In this document: positions 1 through 10,200 of the stretch, in pieces
How the letters are laid out: each line of letters opens with the position of its first letter
How positions within the stretch are numbered: position 1 is the first letter of the stretch
Assembly (NCBI GenBank): GCA_023387655.1
Contig: JAEWHR010000060.1
Coordinates: forward strand, 1-64,000
From: Bacillota bacterium
GTDB lineage: Bacteria; Bacillota; Clostridia; Lachnospirales; Lachnospiraceae
Length of the DNA: 64,000 nucleotides
Direction of reading: 5' to 3'
Program-made: the position numbers and the translations under genes
Notes under the pieces: generated by a model
What the model saw: only the letters and a program-made list of their open reading frames with translations
Told to the model about the DNA's origin: nothing
Databases searched by the model: none

Positions 1-101
1 TGTTTATTAAAGAATTAGTAATAAATATGAAACTTTATTGTATCATTGCTTATCTATACTATAGAAGACATAAAAGGTATGTGATATAGAGAGGCGTTAA
101 C

Positions 102-1259
102 ATGGATACGAACAAGAAACAATGGAAGAGACGTAATAAGAGAAGAAGAGAACGTAATAAGAGAGTTATTTGTGCAATTAGTGTGACAGGAATGTTGTCA
201 CTTTCCATATTTTTAATCATTTATCAAGGGGAAAATAATCGCTTTGGGGCAAAGGCTGCTAATTTTCATAAGTCGGATATTAGTATAGAGGAAGACGAGC
301 ATTATCAAAAATCAGACGATACAGATACTACCACCCAGAACCAAGAAACGCCAGGGTTACAGGATAACGAGGATAATGATGCTAAGGGTTTTGATGATAA
401 GGAGACAAAAGAGGATTTTGAAAATAATATCAATAATTCAAATATGGATGAATCGAACAATAGCAATAATGAAGAGCAATTCAATGAAAATAAGGAAAAT
501 TCCTTAGGGGAGGATCCTTCTAAAGAAGATACATTAAATGATCCTTCAAAAGAAGAGTCATTAAAAGATCCTTCGAGAGGTGATACTTCAAAGAGTGATA
601 CTTTAAAAGAGGATCCTTCAAAAGAGGATATCTCAAAAGAAGATTTATCTAAAGAGGAGAACAATGAGATAGAGGACGATTTCTTTAAAGATAGCATTTT
701 TATCGGTGATTCTAGAACGGAAGGACTTGGGCAGTTTGGTGGAGTGAAAAACGCAAAGTTTTATACCCATCAAGGATTGATGGTAAATACAGCTATTGGA
801 AAGGATTACATCATACTTGATAATAATCAAAAAGGCAATGTATTGGATGCGGCAAGACAGGAATCTTTTTCTAAAGTTTATTTGATGTTTGGTCTTAATG
901 AGCTTGGTTGGAATAGTCTTGACATATTTATAGAAGATTACCGCGACATAATAGAAGGTTTGCGGGAAATAGAACCTAACTGTGAGATTATAATTCAAGG
1001 GAATTATCCTGTAACAAAGAAGATTAGTGAGAGAGATAAAGTATATAATAACACGAATATTAAAAAGTTTAATGGATTGATTAAAGAAATGGCGAAAGAG
1101 GAAGGAGTAACATATATCGATTTATATTCCTATTTTGCAGATGAGAAAGGTAATTTGCCAGACAAAGCAGCTTCCGATGGTATCCATTTAAATCCTAGCT
1201 ATTTTAAGGATTGGAAGCAGTGTCTAATTGATTTTGGAAGTGGTAATACTGAAAGGTGA
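102..1259 (+). CDS. Membrane-anchored SGNH/GDSL-type hydrolase-like protein
   Basis: The basic N-terminus is followed by one membrane segment (about residues 21-43), so the rest is probably outside the cell. Residues 60-195 form an acidic, Asn/Ser/Lys-rich linker with repeats of the type DPSKE. The C-terminal domain has a GDS nucleophile motif (G202-D203-S204, in FIGDSRTEG) and an Asp-x-x-His pair (D359, H362, in SDGIHLNP), as expected for SGNH/GDSL esterases or acetylhydrolases. The substrate cannot be told; cell-wall or polysaccharide esters are plausible. The start is ATG at 102 after AGAGAGGCG. The gene stands 61 bp before cca. Confidence 0.7.
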   Translation: MDTNKKQWKRRNKRRRERNKRVICAISVTGMLSLSIFLIIYQGENNRFGAKAANFHKSDISIEEDEHYQKSDDTDTTTQNQETPGLQDNEDNDAKGFDDKETKEDFENNINNSNMDESNNSNNEEQFNENKENSLGEDPSKEDTLNDPSKEESLKDPSRGDTSKSDTLKEDPSKEDISKEDLSKEENNEIEDDFFKDSIFIGDSRTEGLGQFGGVKNAKFYTHQGLMVNTAIGKDYIILDNNQKGNVLDAARQESFSKVYLMFGLNELGWNSLDIFIEDYRDIIEGLREIEPNCEIIIQGNYPVTKKISERDKVYNNTNIKKFNGLIKEMAKEEGVTYIDLYSYFADEKGNLPDKAASDGIHLNPSYFKDWKQCLIDFGSGNTER

Positions 1260-1320
1260 TGCGTTTTAAAATCATCTGTGATAGAATAAACACAGATTGA
1301 AGTGAAAGGAATTACCCGAA

Positions 1321-2697
1321 ATGAGAATTACTCTTCCAGAAAAGGTAAATTATATAATAGAAGAACTGATGGCTCATGGTTATGAAGGATATGCGGTAGG
1401 AGGCTGTGTTCGTGACTCCTTACTAGGTAGAATACCTGGAGATTGGGATATTACTACCTCTGCAGACCCTTATCAGGTAAAGCAGATATTTTCAAGAACC
1501 ATAGACACAGGAATTAAACATGGAACAGTTACTGTGATGCTTGGGAAAGAAGGTTTTGAAGTTACAACCTATCGTCTTGACGGAGAATATGAGGACAACC
1601 GTCATCCAAAGCAAGTAGAATACACAAAGAGTTTAATAGAAGATTTAAAGCGAAGAGACTTTACGATAAATGCTATGGCCTATAATGCGAAAGATGGGCT
1701 TGTTGACGAGTTTGATGGTCTAAAAGACTTGAAGGAGAAAAAAATACGCTGTGTTGGTAGTGCAGACCAGCGATTTGAAGAGGATGCACTTCGTATCCTT
1801 CGTGCAGTTCGTTTTTCAGCTCAGCTTAATTTTACAATTGAGGATGAAACATTTGCTGCAATCCGTTTAAAAGCTTTGAATTTAAGAAATATCAGTGCGG
1901 AGCGAATTCGTGAGGAGCTCAATAAATTATTATTATCCAATCATCCAGAAAAGTTAATGATTGCGTATGAAGCAGGACTAACAAAGGTTATTTTACCGGA
2001 ATTTGACCAGATGCTTGCTACTACATTAAAAATCCCATATCTTCAAGAAAATGTTGGTGAGCATACGATAGAGGCTCTTCGCTATTTTGTAGAGAAGGTA
2101 TCAAAAGAGGTTGAAGATAAGAAACAACAATTGATTTATCGGTGGGCTATTCTACTACATGATGTGGCAAAACCAACAATAAAAGGGATAGATTCGCAAA
2201 CAAATAATAACACCACGGAGCATGAAATCAAGGGTGCAATCATGGCAAAAACTATTTTACGTAGGTTAAAATTTGATAATGAAACAATAACGAGTGTTAC
2301 AAAACTAGTCTATTATCATAATTTTATATTTGGTACTTCCAAAGAGGATATACGAAGAGCTACCAATCTAATTGGTGAAAAATACATGCCAATGCTTTTT
2401 GTTATCCAGGAGTGCAATATGCAAGGTAAGAGCCCACAAGAAATAGAAAAGATGAGTAAAGTCCTTAATCTAGCCAAAGAGCTATATCATGAAATAATAG
2501 AACACGGCGAATGCGTCTCTCTAAAGATGTTAGCAGTAAATGGTAAGGACTTGATAGAGCAAGGATTCGAGCCAGGAGAAAATATTGGGAGATTACTTGA
2601 TATGCTTTTAGAGAGGGTTTTAGTAGACCCTACTCTTAATACCAAAGATCAGTTACTTACGATAGCTAAAAAGCAATTAAGTATAATAACAGAGTAA
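1321..2697 (+). CDS. cca: CCA tRNA nucleotidyltransferase
   Basis: Adds or repairs the 3' CCA end of tRNAs. The N-terminal nucleotidyltransferase signature is GGCVRDSLLG followed by GDWDIT, which holds the two metal-binding carboxylates. RRDFTINAMAYN and the RFEEDALRILRAVRF helix are also typical of class II enzymes. An HD motif (LLHDVAKP) follows in the C-terminal half. The length of 458 aa fits clostridial CCA enzymes with an HD domain. It is probably transcribed with or shortly after the upstream SGNH gene. Confidence 0.95.
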   Translation: MRITLPEKVNYIIEELMAHGYEGYAVGGCVRDSLLGRIPGDWDITTSADPYQVKQIFSRTIDTGIKHGTVTVMLGKEGFEVTTYRLDGEYEDNRHPKQVEYTKSLIEDLKRRDFTINAMAYNAKDGLVDEFDGLKDLKEKKIRCVGSADQRFEEDALRILRAVRFSAQLNFTIEDETFAAIRLKALNLRNISAERIREELNKLLLSNHPEKLMIAYEAGLTKVILPEFDQMLATTLKIPYLQENVGEHTIEALRYFVEKVSKEVEDKKQQLIYRWAILLHDVAKPTIKGIDSQTNNNTTEHEIKGAIMAKTILRRLKFDNETITSVTKLVYYHNFIFGTSKEDIRRATNLIGEKYMPMLFVIQECNMQGKSPQEIEKMSKVLNLAKELYHEIIEHGECVSLKMLAVNGKDLIEQGFEPGENIGRLLDMLLERVLVDPTLNTKDQLLTIAKKQLSIITE

Positions 2698-2841
2698 GAT
2701 AGTGATATAAGAAATAAAAAAAAGATAGGTTAGTAAGATAAGACGTAAGTTTGTGTAGTGAAATAGGGACAAGTAAAGGAATAGTGGATATCGAAAAAAG
2801 AAAAAGAAGAAAATATGTGTGCAGCAAGATAAAAAAATAAT

Positions 2842-2868
2842 AAAACTTGAGGATAAGATGCAAGTTTT
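2842..2868 (+). terminator. Weak hairpin after cca
   Basis: Perfect 8-bp arms AAAACTTG and CAAGTTTT separated by 11 nt. The T tract that follows is interrupted, so termination would be weak. The rest of the 234-bp gap is purine-rich and holds no gene I can support. Confidence 0.4.
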
Positions 2869-2931
2869 AATATCATCTTTTTGATATGATTGCATATGAT
2901 AATGTAATAGTAGTATTATGAGGAGAAATTT

Positions 2932-3405
2932 ATGTCTCGTTGTTCCTCGATTCCGATTTGTCTCTTTCCAATTCAATTTCCTACTTCTACGCCGGAGTTT
3001 TTTAGTCAGTTTCAGGCAACTCAGACTTTTTGTGTACAGTGTGAGATCAATGATAATGTGTCTGTAACAACGCCATCCATCTGCGTAACTAATATACGTT
3101 TTGTACCAAGCGTTGCTGGAACTTCTGCAGAAGGGCAAGAATTAACAGGAAAAAATCTTATTGTCATTGGTTATTTTTGTACCAAAATTGTAATTACCCA
3201 CGTGGATAATGGCGTTAGAAAAAACAATACGGTAGAAAAAGTCATCCCTTTCTCAACTAATATTGTTGTACCATTAGAGGATAATGGTAATCATGAAGTG
3301 TTTTTAGGTTTTGATATTCAGGATTTTTCTGCGATTATCTTAGCAAGGAACACACTATTTTGCAGCATATCCTTGATATTAACATACAACGATTGTGATG
3401 ATTAG
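2932..3405 (+). CDS. Small SPOCS (DUF3794)-like protein
   Basis: No named homologue recognised. The segment ELTGKNLIVIGYF...VIPFSTNIVVPLE resembles one SPOCS repeat, the beta-rich module of the spore morphogenesis protein SipL: an 'L-x-G-x-L-x-x-x-G' start and a later 'PFS-x-x-I-x-x-P' strand. There is no signal peptide or membrane segment. It has several cysteines (C4, C10, C45 and others) and a DCDD tail. The start ATG follows GAGGAG. A CATATGAT octamer at 2893-2900 could be a sigma-E/K -10 element. A spore-coat or morphogenesis role is inferred. Confidence 0.6.
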   Translation: MSRCSSIPICLFPIQFPTSTPEFFSQFQATQTFCVQCEINDNVSVTTPSICVTNIRFVPSVAGTSAEGQELTGKNLIVIGYFCTKIVITHVDNGVRKNNTVEKVIPFSTNIVVPLEDNGNHEVFLGFDIQDFSAIILARNTLFCSISLILTYNDCDD

Positions 3406-3445
3406 GAGTATTCCTTTCCTCTGTGAGGAAGGAATAGACCTGTGC

Positions 3446-4192
3446 ATGGCATTAACAGTAGAAAAAGAGATGGCAGTTACTTTTGATATCCTATGGTACG
3501 AGATGCTAGTTATCAATTTATCGGAAAAATACATGCCACAAATATGGATTGAGATAGGTCATTCGAAGTCCACTATGCTTATACCAAATTCATATAAAAT
3601 TCAAGATAAGAGAGAATTAACACGAAAGGATGAGGCTATTTTACTTTCCTTAGAACCCTTTGAAAGGTGTATTATTCGATTTGGATTATGCATATTGGCT
3701 GATAATAGAGAGAGCGTTATATCCGTATTTTGTAAGGCTACGATGAATGGATTGTTTCACTATTCGAATGAAGTATTTACAAAGATTATAGCGACTGTAG
3801 GAAAGCCATGTCTTATAAAACAGAGTTTACTTTTGCCAAAACAGATACCTGATTCGGTAGTTATAAAGGATATAAAGGTATATTTTCAACACCAGAAATC
3901 AACCTACCTTCCTTTTTCAAAGAAAGGAAGTCAAGGAGAGCTTTGTCATCATACGGAGCTTTTGATGTCTGGTGTTCTTTCTTATACGCTCAAGGTAGAG
4001 TATCACATAAAAAATGTTCCGTATGAACATGGAATTGAATACATTACCGGGTATACTGATGTAGCTTACTTACCTGAAGGAGTTCGGTATATAAAACCAA
4101 ATATCAAATTAGTATTATATCCTACGGATTATATATGTATTGATCGAAAGGTCTACTGCTGTACTTTTGCTATGTTATTTTTTCTTCCATAA
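3446..4192 (+). CDS. Hypothetical protein, SPOCS-like C-terminal part
   Basis: 248 aa from the ATG at 3446, which follows AGGAAGGA about 12 nt upstream. A longer GTG start at 3395 would overlap the previous gene by 11 bp and has no ribosome site. The C-terminal segment (GVLSYTLKVEYHI...YITGYTDVAYLPEG) looks like a SPOCS strand pattern. The N-terminal half is unrecognised. No signal peptide. It follows the other small SPOCS-like gene by 40 bp, so the two are probably co-transcribed. Sporulation is the likely setting, by inference. Confidence 0.55.
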   Translation: MALTVEKEMAVTFDILWYEMLVINLSEKYMPQIWIEIGHSKSTMLIPNSYKIQDKRELTRKDEAILLSLEPFERCIIRFGLCILADNRESVISVFCKATMNGLFHYSNEVFTKIIATVGKPCLIKQSLLLPKQIPDSVVIKDIKVYFQHQKSTYLPFSKKGSQGELCHHTELLMSGVLSYTLKVEYHIKNVPYEHGIEYITGYTDVAYLPEGVRYIKPNIKLVLYPTDYICIDRKVYCCTFAMLFFLP

Positions 4193-4296
4193 GGACAACT
4201 AAATTTGAATAAAAAAGCTGTCAATCTATACAAAAGTATACAATTTCTCATTCCAACTAGCATGATTTCTCATATTACATCATATGATTAGAAAGA

Positions 4297-4322
4297 ACTC
4301 CCTCTAAGGGCATTCAGGGAGT
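4297..4322 (+). other. Hairpin in the leader of the CotS-like gene
   Basis: Perfect 7-bp arms ACTCCCT and AGGGAGT around a 12-nt loop, 26 nt before the GTG start and 12 nt before its GGAGGG site. It could be a terminator for the upstream pair or a leader hairpin. A CATATGAT octamer like the one before the SPOCS pair lies at 4281-4288. Confidence 0.4.
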
Positions 4323-4347
4323 ATGTTTTCAGTCGGAGGGATGTAAT

Positions 4348-5391
4348 GTGGAGGATAGAAGCCAAGAGGTACTAGGAAAATATGATTTAAGAATCTACAA
4401 TACCTACCGTACCAGAGGAGCATATGTATTGGAAACTGATCAGGGACTGAAGCTGCTTTGCGGATATGAGGGCGGGGAAGGACGTCTAGAATTCGAGGAC
4501 ACAATTAAGCAGCAGATTGCAGCCAATGGATACGAAAATACGGATGGCTATGTCAGAAACTGTAACGGATCAATTCTTTCCGTAAATTCAATTGGTGAAA
4601 AGTTTGTTATTAAGAACTGGTTTGATGGAGAGGAATGCAATCTAAAAAAAGAGGATAAGATTTGTCTTGCAACCTCTAATTTAGCTCGTCTTCATAATTG
4701 TATGGTGGGAATTGAAGTTAGTTCAGAACAGAAACAATGTTATCAGCAAGGGAACCTTTTTACAATCTTAGAAAAAAGGACAAGAGAACTAAAACGGGTA
4801 AAAAGTTATATACGAGAAAGAAAGCAGAAAAATGAGTTTGAGATATGCTATTTAAGCGAATGTGAACGTTTTTTTAAGGATGCCTTGGAAGCAATGGAGT
4901 ATATGAATCAAATTCCATATCATACCTTGATGTGTCATGCACTAGACCAAGGTATGGTATGCCATGGAAATTACACTTATCATAATATTTTTATCTTAAA
5001 TTGTAATAAAGCCATTAATCAATTATGCTCTGCTGCTGAGGTTCATGGAAATGATATCGTAGCAACCTCAAATTTTGAAAAAGCGACTCTTGGTATACAG
5101 GTTACAGATCTTTATCAATTTATCCGAAAAGCCATGGAAAAAAACGATTGGAATATCAGCATGGGACAAAGCATTTTAAAAGAGTATCAAAAACAAAGAC
5201 CGCTTTCTAAGGCAGAAAGACATTTGCTCTATGTATTGCTTCTTTACCCAGAAAAATTCTGGAAGATTACAAATTACTATTATAATAGCAAAAAATCATG
5301 GATACCTCAGAAAAATGTTCAAAAGCTAGTCACCTTAACCGAACAAATAGATTCAAAAAAAGCGTTCTTAGATCATGTATTAAAGGTATAG
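4348..5391 (+). CDS. CotS-like spore coat protein (kinase fold)
   Basis: Resembles the CotS/YutH group of spore proteins, which have an aminoglycoside-phosphotransferase fold. Features seen: an N-terminal lobe with GAYVLETDQGLKLL and KFVIKNWFDGEECN; LATSNLARLHNCM; and the CHGNYTYHNIF segment, which corresponds to the phosphotransferase catalytic loop (HGDxxxxN) with the Asp replaced by Asn. That loss suggests a structural rather than catalytic role. The C-terminal LSKAERHLLYVLLLYPEKFW is also typical of this group. The start is GTG at 4348, 7 nt after GGAGGG. Confidence 0.75.
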   Translation: MEDRSQEVLGKYDLRIYNTYRTRGAYVLETDQGLKLLCGYEGGEGRLEFEDTIKQQIAANGYENTDGYVRNCNGSILSVNSIGEKFVIKNWFDGEECNLKKEDKICLATSNLARLHNCMVGIEVSSEQKQCYQQGNLFTILEKRTRELKRVKSYIRERKQKNEFEICYLSECERFFKDALEAMEYMNQIPYHTLMCHALDQGMVCHGNYTYHNIFILNCNKAINQLCSAAEVHGNDIVATSNFEKATLGIQVTDLYQFIRKAMEKNDWNISMGQSILKEYQKQRPLSKAERHLLYVLLLYPEKFWKITNYYYNSKKSWIPQKNVQKLVTLTEQIDSKKAFLDHVLKV

Positions 5392-5438
5392 ATAGGCTAG
5401 ATAGGCTGTTGAATTCAGTTGTAACATCCATTATAATG

Positions 5439-5468
5439 AAGGTGTGTCGAAATAAGGCACACCTTTTT
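5439..5468 (+). terminator. Terminator after the CotS-like gene
   Basis: AAGGTGTG pairs with CACACCTT around an 11-nt loop and is followed by a short T tract. It separates the CotS-like gene from the PEGA-domain gene. Confidence 0.7.
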
Positions 5469-5542
5469 GAATTTATGCAAAGGCTACTAAGAAAACAAAT
5501 TATGCATAGCAAATTTGTTTATAGTAAAGATGAGGTAAACAT

Positions 5543-7129
5543 ATGAAGCATAAGAAGAACCAAGATTGGTCAAAACTCTTTATTATCGGTGCAATAGTTG
5601 TTGCGTTGTTAGTAATCTTTTCTGTTGTGCTATTTACAGTATTTGGACAAAAAGAAAAGAAAGTAAAAGGGAAAGAACCAGAGCCAACTCCGATAGTAGA
5701 AGAGAGTAATGTAGAGTATGAGGATGCTGTATTGGCAGTTTACCTCGATACAGATACAACGAGGAATAAGCTGAAAGTAATGCAAATTGACAATGGCGAA
5801 ATGTTATGGTTAGATTATCATGGTGGAACTAGTATTACCGATAAATATGATCAATATCTAGCGGTATCACAATTAGTATCTGGACAGATGGTGGAACTTT
5901 TTTTCAAAGAAGGAACGAAGGAATTAGGCAAATTAAAGATATCGGACAAAATATGGGAAGCAATTGGGGTAACTGATGTAAAAGTGAATCCTGAAACAAA
6001 AATGGTTTCCTTTCATGGTACAAACTATACATATCCAGAACATGTCACAGTGCTTTATCAGGGAGAACCAGCGAACATCTCAGATGTACTTAGTATGGAT
6101 TATGTTACATTGCGTGGAATAGAAGAGAATATCTATGTTGTATTAATCAATCAAGGACATGGTTATCTTGAGTTAACTGGAGAAGAAGATTTTATTGGTG
6201 GCACAATTTCTGTTGGAACAACAGCAATTGAAGATATTACCGACGATCTTAGGCTTACGATTAAAGAGGGAACCTATCCTGTGACAGTACGAAATAATAA
6301 TATGGAAGGAACAAAAGAAGTAACCATAGTGAGGGGACAGACATTAAAGTGTAATGTAGAAGAATTTGGTATGGCAGCAATAAAGCGGGGTCGAGTTCGA
6401 TTTTCTATTATGCCAGAGTCTGCGAATCTCTATGTTGATGGTGTAAAAACAAGTTATCTAGAACCAGTGGAACTAGAATACGGAGAACACAAAGTTGAAG
6501 TATCTCTTGGCGGATACGTTACTTACCAAGGAACATTAAATGTTGATCGCACCGATCAAATTGTTAGCATTACTCTTCCAGAATCCGATGGTTTAACCGA
6601 AAGTAATAACGGTGAAAATGGTCAGTCTGGCAGTGGAAATAACCAAGGGAACAGTGATAGTGACTGGAATAACTCCAATAATAATTCCAATGGAAACAAT
6701 GGTTATGAGGACAATTTTGAAGATAATTGGTCAGATAATTCAAATCAATCGGGAGAATCAGAAATTGAGGATAGTACCTCAGATGATGATAATGATATTG
6801 ACATGACTGATTCAGACAATGATACTAGTTCAGAAAACAACAATGGATCCGATAGCAATTTCAACAATGGTTCCAGCAACTCAGGAAACTCATCTAATGG
6901 AAATCAAAATACGAATAAGAAGAATACAATTACAATTAATTGGATTACTGGAGCTGATGTTTATTTTGATGGAACCTTTATGGGTACTATTAAGAATGGA
7001 AAGCTAGTGGTTGAAAAGCAAATAGGAACCATAGATGTGGATTTGGTTATAGAAGGTGATGACACAAAGAGTTATCAAATTGAGGTTGAAGATGACGGTG
7101 CAGACGCTTACTTTTCATTTCCAAAGTAA
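5543..7129 (+). CDS. Membrane-anchored PEGA-domain protein
   Basis: One N-terminal membrane segment (about residues 12-34) anchors a long external region. Near residues 285-350 is a PEGA-type domain (VRFSIMPESANLYVDG...YGEHKVEVSLGGY). A Ser/Asn/Asp-rich spacer of about 110 residues follows, then a second short PEGA-like domain at the C-terminus (ITINWITGADVYFDGTF). PEGA domains are beta-rich modules of surface proteins, often linked to cell-wall or S-layer binding. Function unknown. ATG at 5543 follows a GATGAGG site. Confidence 0.7.
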   Translation: MKHKKNQDWSKLFIIGAIVVALLVIFSVVLFTVFGQKEKKVKGKEPEPTPIVEESNVEYEDAVLAVYLDTDTTRNKLKVMQIDNGEMLWLDYHGGTSITDKYDQYLAVSQLVSGQMVELFFKEGTKELGKLKISDKIWEAIGVTDVKVNPETKMVSFHGTNYTYPEHVTVLYQGEPANISDVLSMDYVTLRGIEENIYVVLINQGHGYLELTGEEDFIGGTISVGTTAIEDITDDLRLTIKEGTYPVTVRNNNMEGTKEVTIVRGQTLKCNVEEFGMAAIKRGRVRFSIMPESANLYVDGVKTSYLEPVELEYGEHKVEVSLGGYVTYQGTLNVDRTDQIVSITLPESDGLTESNNGENGQSGSGNNQGNSDSDWNNSNNNSNGNNGYEDNFEDNWSDNSNQSGESEIEDSTSDDDNDIDMTDSDNDTSSENNNGSDSNFNNGSSNSGNSSNGNQNTNKKNTITINWITGADVYFDGTFMGTIKNGKLVVEKQIGTIDVDLVIEGDDTKSYQIEVEDDGADAYFSFPK

Positions 7130-7191
7130 GCACATATAATAGAGTCTATTGATAATTAAACTACTTAGAAGATTATCTTAAAAGACATAAA

Positions 7192-7235
7192 AATGCGTCT
7201 TGTTTGGTTAAAAAACCATTTCAAGACGCATTCTT
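7192..7235 (+). terminator. Terminator hairpin, dispersed family copy A
   Basis: AATGCGTCTTG pairs with CAAGACGCATT, with a second short pairing GGTT/AACC in the loop. It sits between the convergent PEGA and GGDEF/EAL genes and may work in both directions. Related hairpins occur at 23246 and 61178. Confidence 0.75.
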
Positions 7236-7295
7236 ATATCATAAATTAATTTTGTTATTTTGTGGAAGGGTGAATTTAAAACACTTTCCTTAGAG

Positions 7296-10200
7296 TTAAA
7301 GTTCCTCACTTTTATTTGATACTATTAAGTACTTTTCCTCATAAACATCACCAGGAAGAGGTTTATCAAAATAATAACCTTGTGCCATTGTACAGCCAAT
7401 GGACTGAAGGAATTTAATTTGCTCCTCTGTTTCTACACCTTCACATATTACATCCATATTTAACTGAGATGCCATAGCCACAATAGATGAAATTACAATT
7501 CGCTCCCTTACATTTGTGGTCTTGGTATGAAAGAAGTCTTTATCTATCTTTAACACCTTAAAAGGCAAATCACATAACAAGTTTAGGGAGGACATACCAG
7601 AACCAAAATCGTCCATAGCCAAACCAAAGCCATAGTTACGAATTTTATTTAGAAGGTTTAGCCAGTATCGGTCATTAGAGGCAAGAGCACTCTCTGTAAT
7701 TTCAACTTCGATAAGCTCTGGTGGAAGTTGATATTTTTGAATGGTTAGCTGTAAGCGCTCCGGTAAGGCATCTGATTTAAAATGTTCCCTTGAGAAGTTT
7801 ACTGAAACTGGATAAACGGAGGTTCCTTTATCAATTAATTCTCGAAGCCTTTTACAAACTCTATCTAAAACATAATAATCTAAGTTTACGATAAAACCAT
7901 TTGCTTCAAAAATAGGGATAAAGGAGGCAGGGCTAACCAAGCCAACATCAGGTCTCATCCAACGAACTAATGCTTCTGATCCGCAGATTTTTTTGGTATT
8001 AATATTGATTTTTGGTTGATAGTAAACAAGGAATTCCCCATTTTGCAGAGCATCTTCCATTACATCTTCGATTTTCTTTTGTTCAATTAAGGAAACACGC
8101 ATCTCGTCATTATAAAAATCGAAATTACCTTTTCTTTGTAACTGAGCATATTTACGTGCTATATTGGCACGATCCACTGCTACAATTGCAGTATCGCCTG
8201 GTTGTATCTGATAGATTCCGGCACGAACGGATAGTTTGTAAAATTCACCAGAAGGGCTACATACTTGTTTGGACACGGCCTGAAGCTTTAAGGCTCTATT
8301 GGTTAGGTCCTCAAGATCTTCGTAAGATAGAAATAATGCAAATTTATCTCCTGTAATACGACAAAGAATAGAATCTGTATCTCCAATTTGAAGGAGGGAT
8401 TCTGCAAATGATTTGAGAATATAATCACCCTCCTGATAACCGTAATTATCATTGATAAGTTTAAATTGGTTGATGTCCGTATAAAACATAGCATAAGTAG
8501 ATTCATTCTTTTGTTTCAACTGTTTGTTCACTTCATTTAAGAATGCATTAAAATTATATGCATTTGTAAGGGTATCTAAGTTTGCTTTTTGAAGAGAACG
8601 AAGGCGAATAAGATAACTACCTATAATTTTTGATAATAAGGAGAGGGAATCTACTTCATTCTTAGACCAAGCATGTGGCTCTCCAAAAAATTCAGCGCTT
8701 AGAAATCCAATATAATGGCCGTGGTCACTAATGCCACATTGGAAAAGAGAGCTTGTTTTTTCCATACTAGGATATTGGCTAAATATCTGAAGTAATTCAT
8801 GTTTCTCTGAAATATCATCAAAATGAATAATACCGCTATCATTTTGCAGATATAAGAACGTCGGCTCTAACTCGGAGTATGGAATCTGTGAGACTAGATC
8901 CATGAGTTTTTGGGAAGAGTCAGAATACCATTCATGGGTGATAGAAACAGAGTGGTCAGACTCGGAAAATTCCAAGATGTCAATTCTACTAAGATTATAG
9001 TAGACACCAATGAGGGATAACATCATATTAATGGATACGTCAATTTCTCTAGAGTCAAATAAGATTTCAATGGTATTTGCAATTATAGTACTATCAATGA
9101 GCGACCGCTCTTCATGATGATAACTTATCTCATTCGTTTCTTGGCTAATCTTTTCTAAGTCCTTCTGATATATATATTCCATGGAGCTATGATAGAAAGA
9201 GTATTGATCTTTTCCTCGCTGTTTCGCATGGTAAAGAGCGATTTCAGCTTTCTCAAGCAGCTCATTATAAGTAGTTCCATCCGTTGGATAGATGGAGATA
9301 CCGATTGTTCCGGTAAGTTTAGCTGTTGCTTCTTCTCCGGTATGAATGTCATGGAGTAGGGTAAGAGTTTGTTTGGACTTTTCTTCTATAAAGGTAATAC
9401 TAGGCGCATTATGAATGAACACAACAAATTCATCCCCACCAATACGTCCAATGAGGTCTTCTTCTTGAAATAATTTAACTAATTTACCACTTAAATCTAT
9501 GAGAACTGCATCACCAAACAGATGCCCAAGTGTATCATTGATCATTTTAAAATTATCAATATCTATAATCATAAGTCCAAAGATATATGGTTGATCAAGA
9601 TCTTCGATACATTGATTAACTTTTTCTCGGATGGTTTCACGGTTATAGGTTTTTGTTAAGGTATCTTGACTTGCCTTTCTACGCAGTAATTCGATTTCCT
9701 TTTTCTTTTCGTGAATATTTGTAGTTTGACCAATGACGGAGATTGGCTTTCCTTCGGTATCAAATAACTTGGTTCCAGATAATTTATACCAAATATATTC
9801 TTCATCCTGGTTTTTTGAGCGGATTTCAAATTGAAATTGTGGGTCCTTTGAAATAAGCTTATCACAAAATTGAAGAAATATCTCTTTATCCTCTGGATGA
9901 ATTATGTTACTGCTTACAACTGTATTCCGAATATCATATACTTCAGGCAAACCATAAAAGATTCCTAGATAAGGCTCAGTCTTGGTTAAAACGTCTTTTT
10001 CAATGTTATACTCCCAGATAGTATCCTTCGAATGAGACAAAGCAATCTGGTAGCGTTGTTTTTCAAGGAGTAAGACATCGCGATTTTTATTAACTTTTAT
10101 GGTATAAACCAATAGTACTAAGAAAACGACAATTACCAGTAGGAATACAATAACTAATACTGTATTCATAAAGCGTTTTGCAATAGCTGTGATTGCTTCT

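Noticed and set aside
305..697. Antisense frame of 130 codons over the SGNH gene
   Set aside because: Ser/Phe-rich low complexity that mirrors the repetitive Lys/Glu/Asp linker on the other strand; no ribosome site.
2677..3138. Antisense frame of 153 codons across the gap after cca
   Set aside because: Made of a purine-rich tract read on the other strand (Phe/Leu runs); overlaps the SPOCS-like gene, which has a good ribosome site.
5298..5546. 82-codon frame after the CotS-like gene
   Set aside because: Starts inside the CotS-like gene out of frame and runs through a terminator hairpin.
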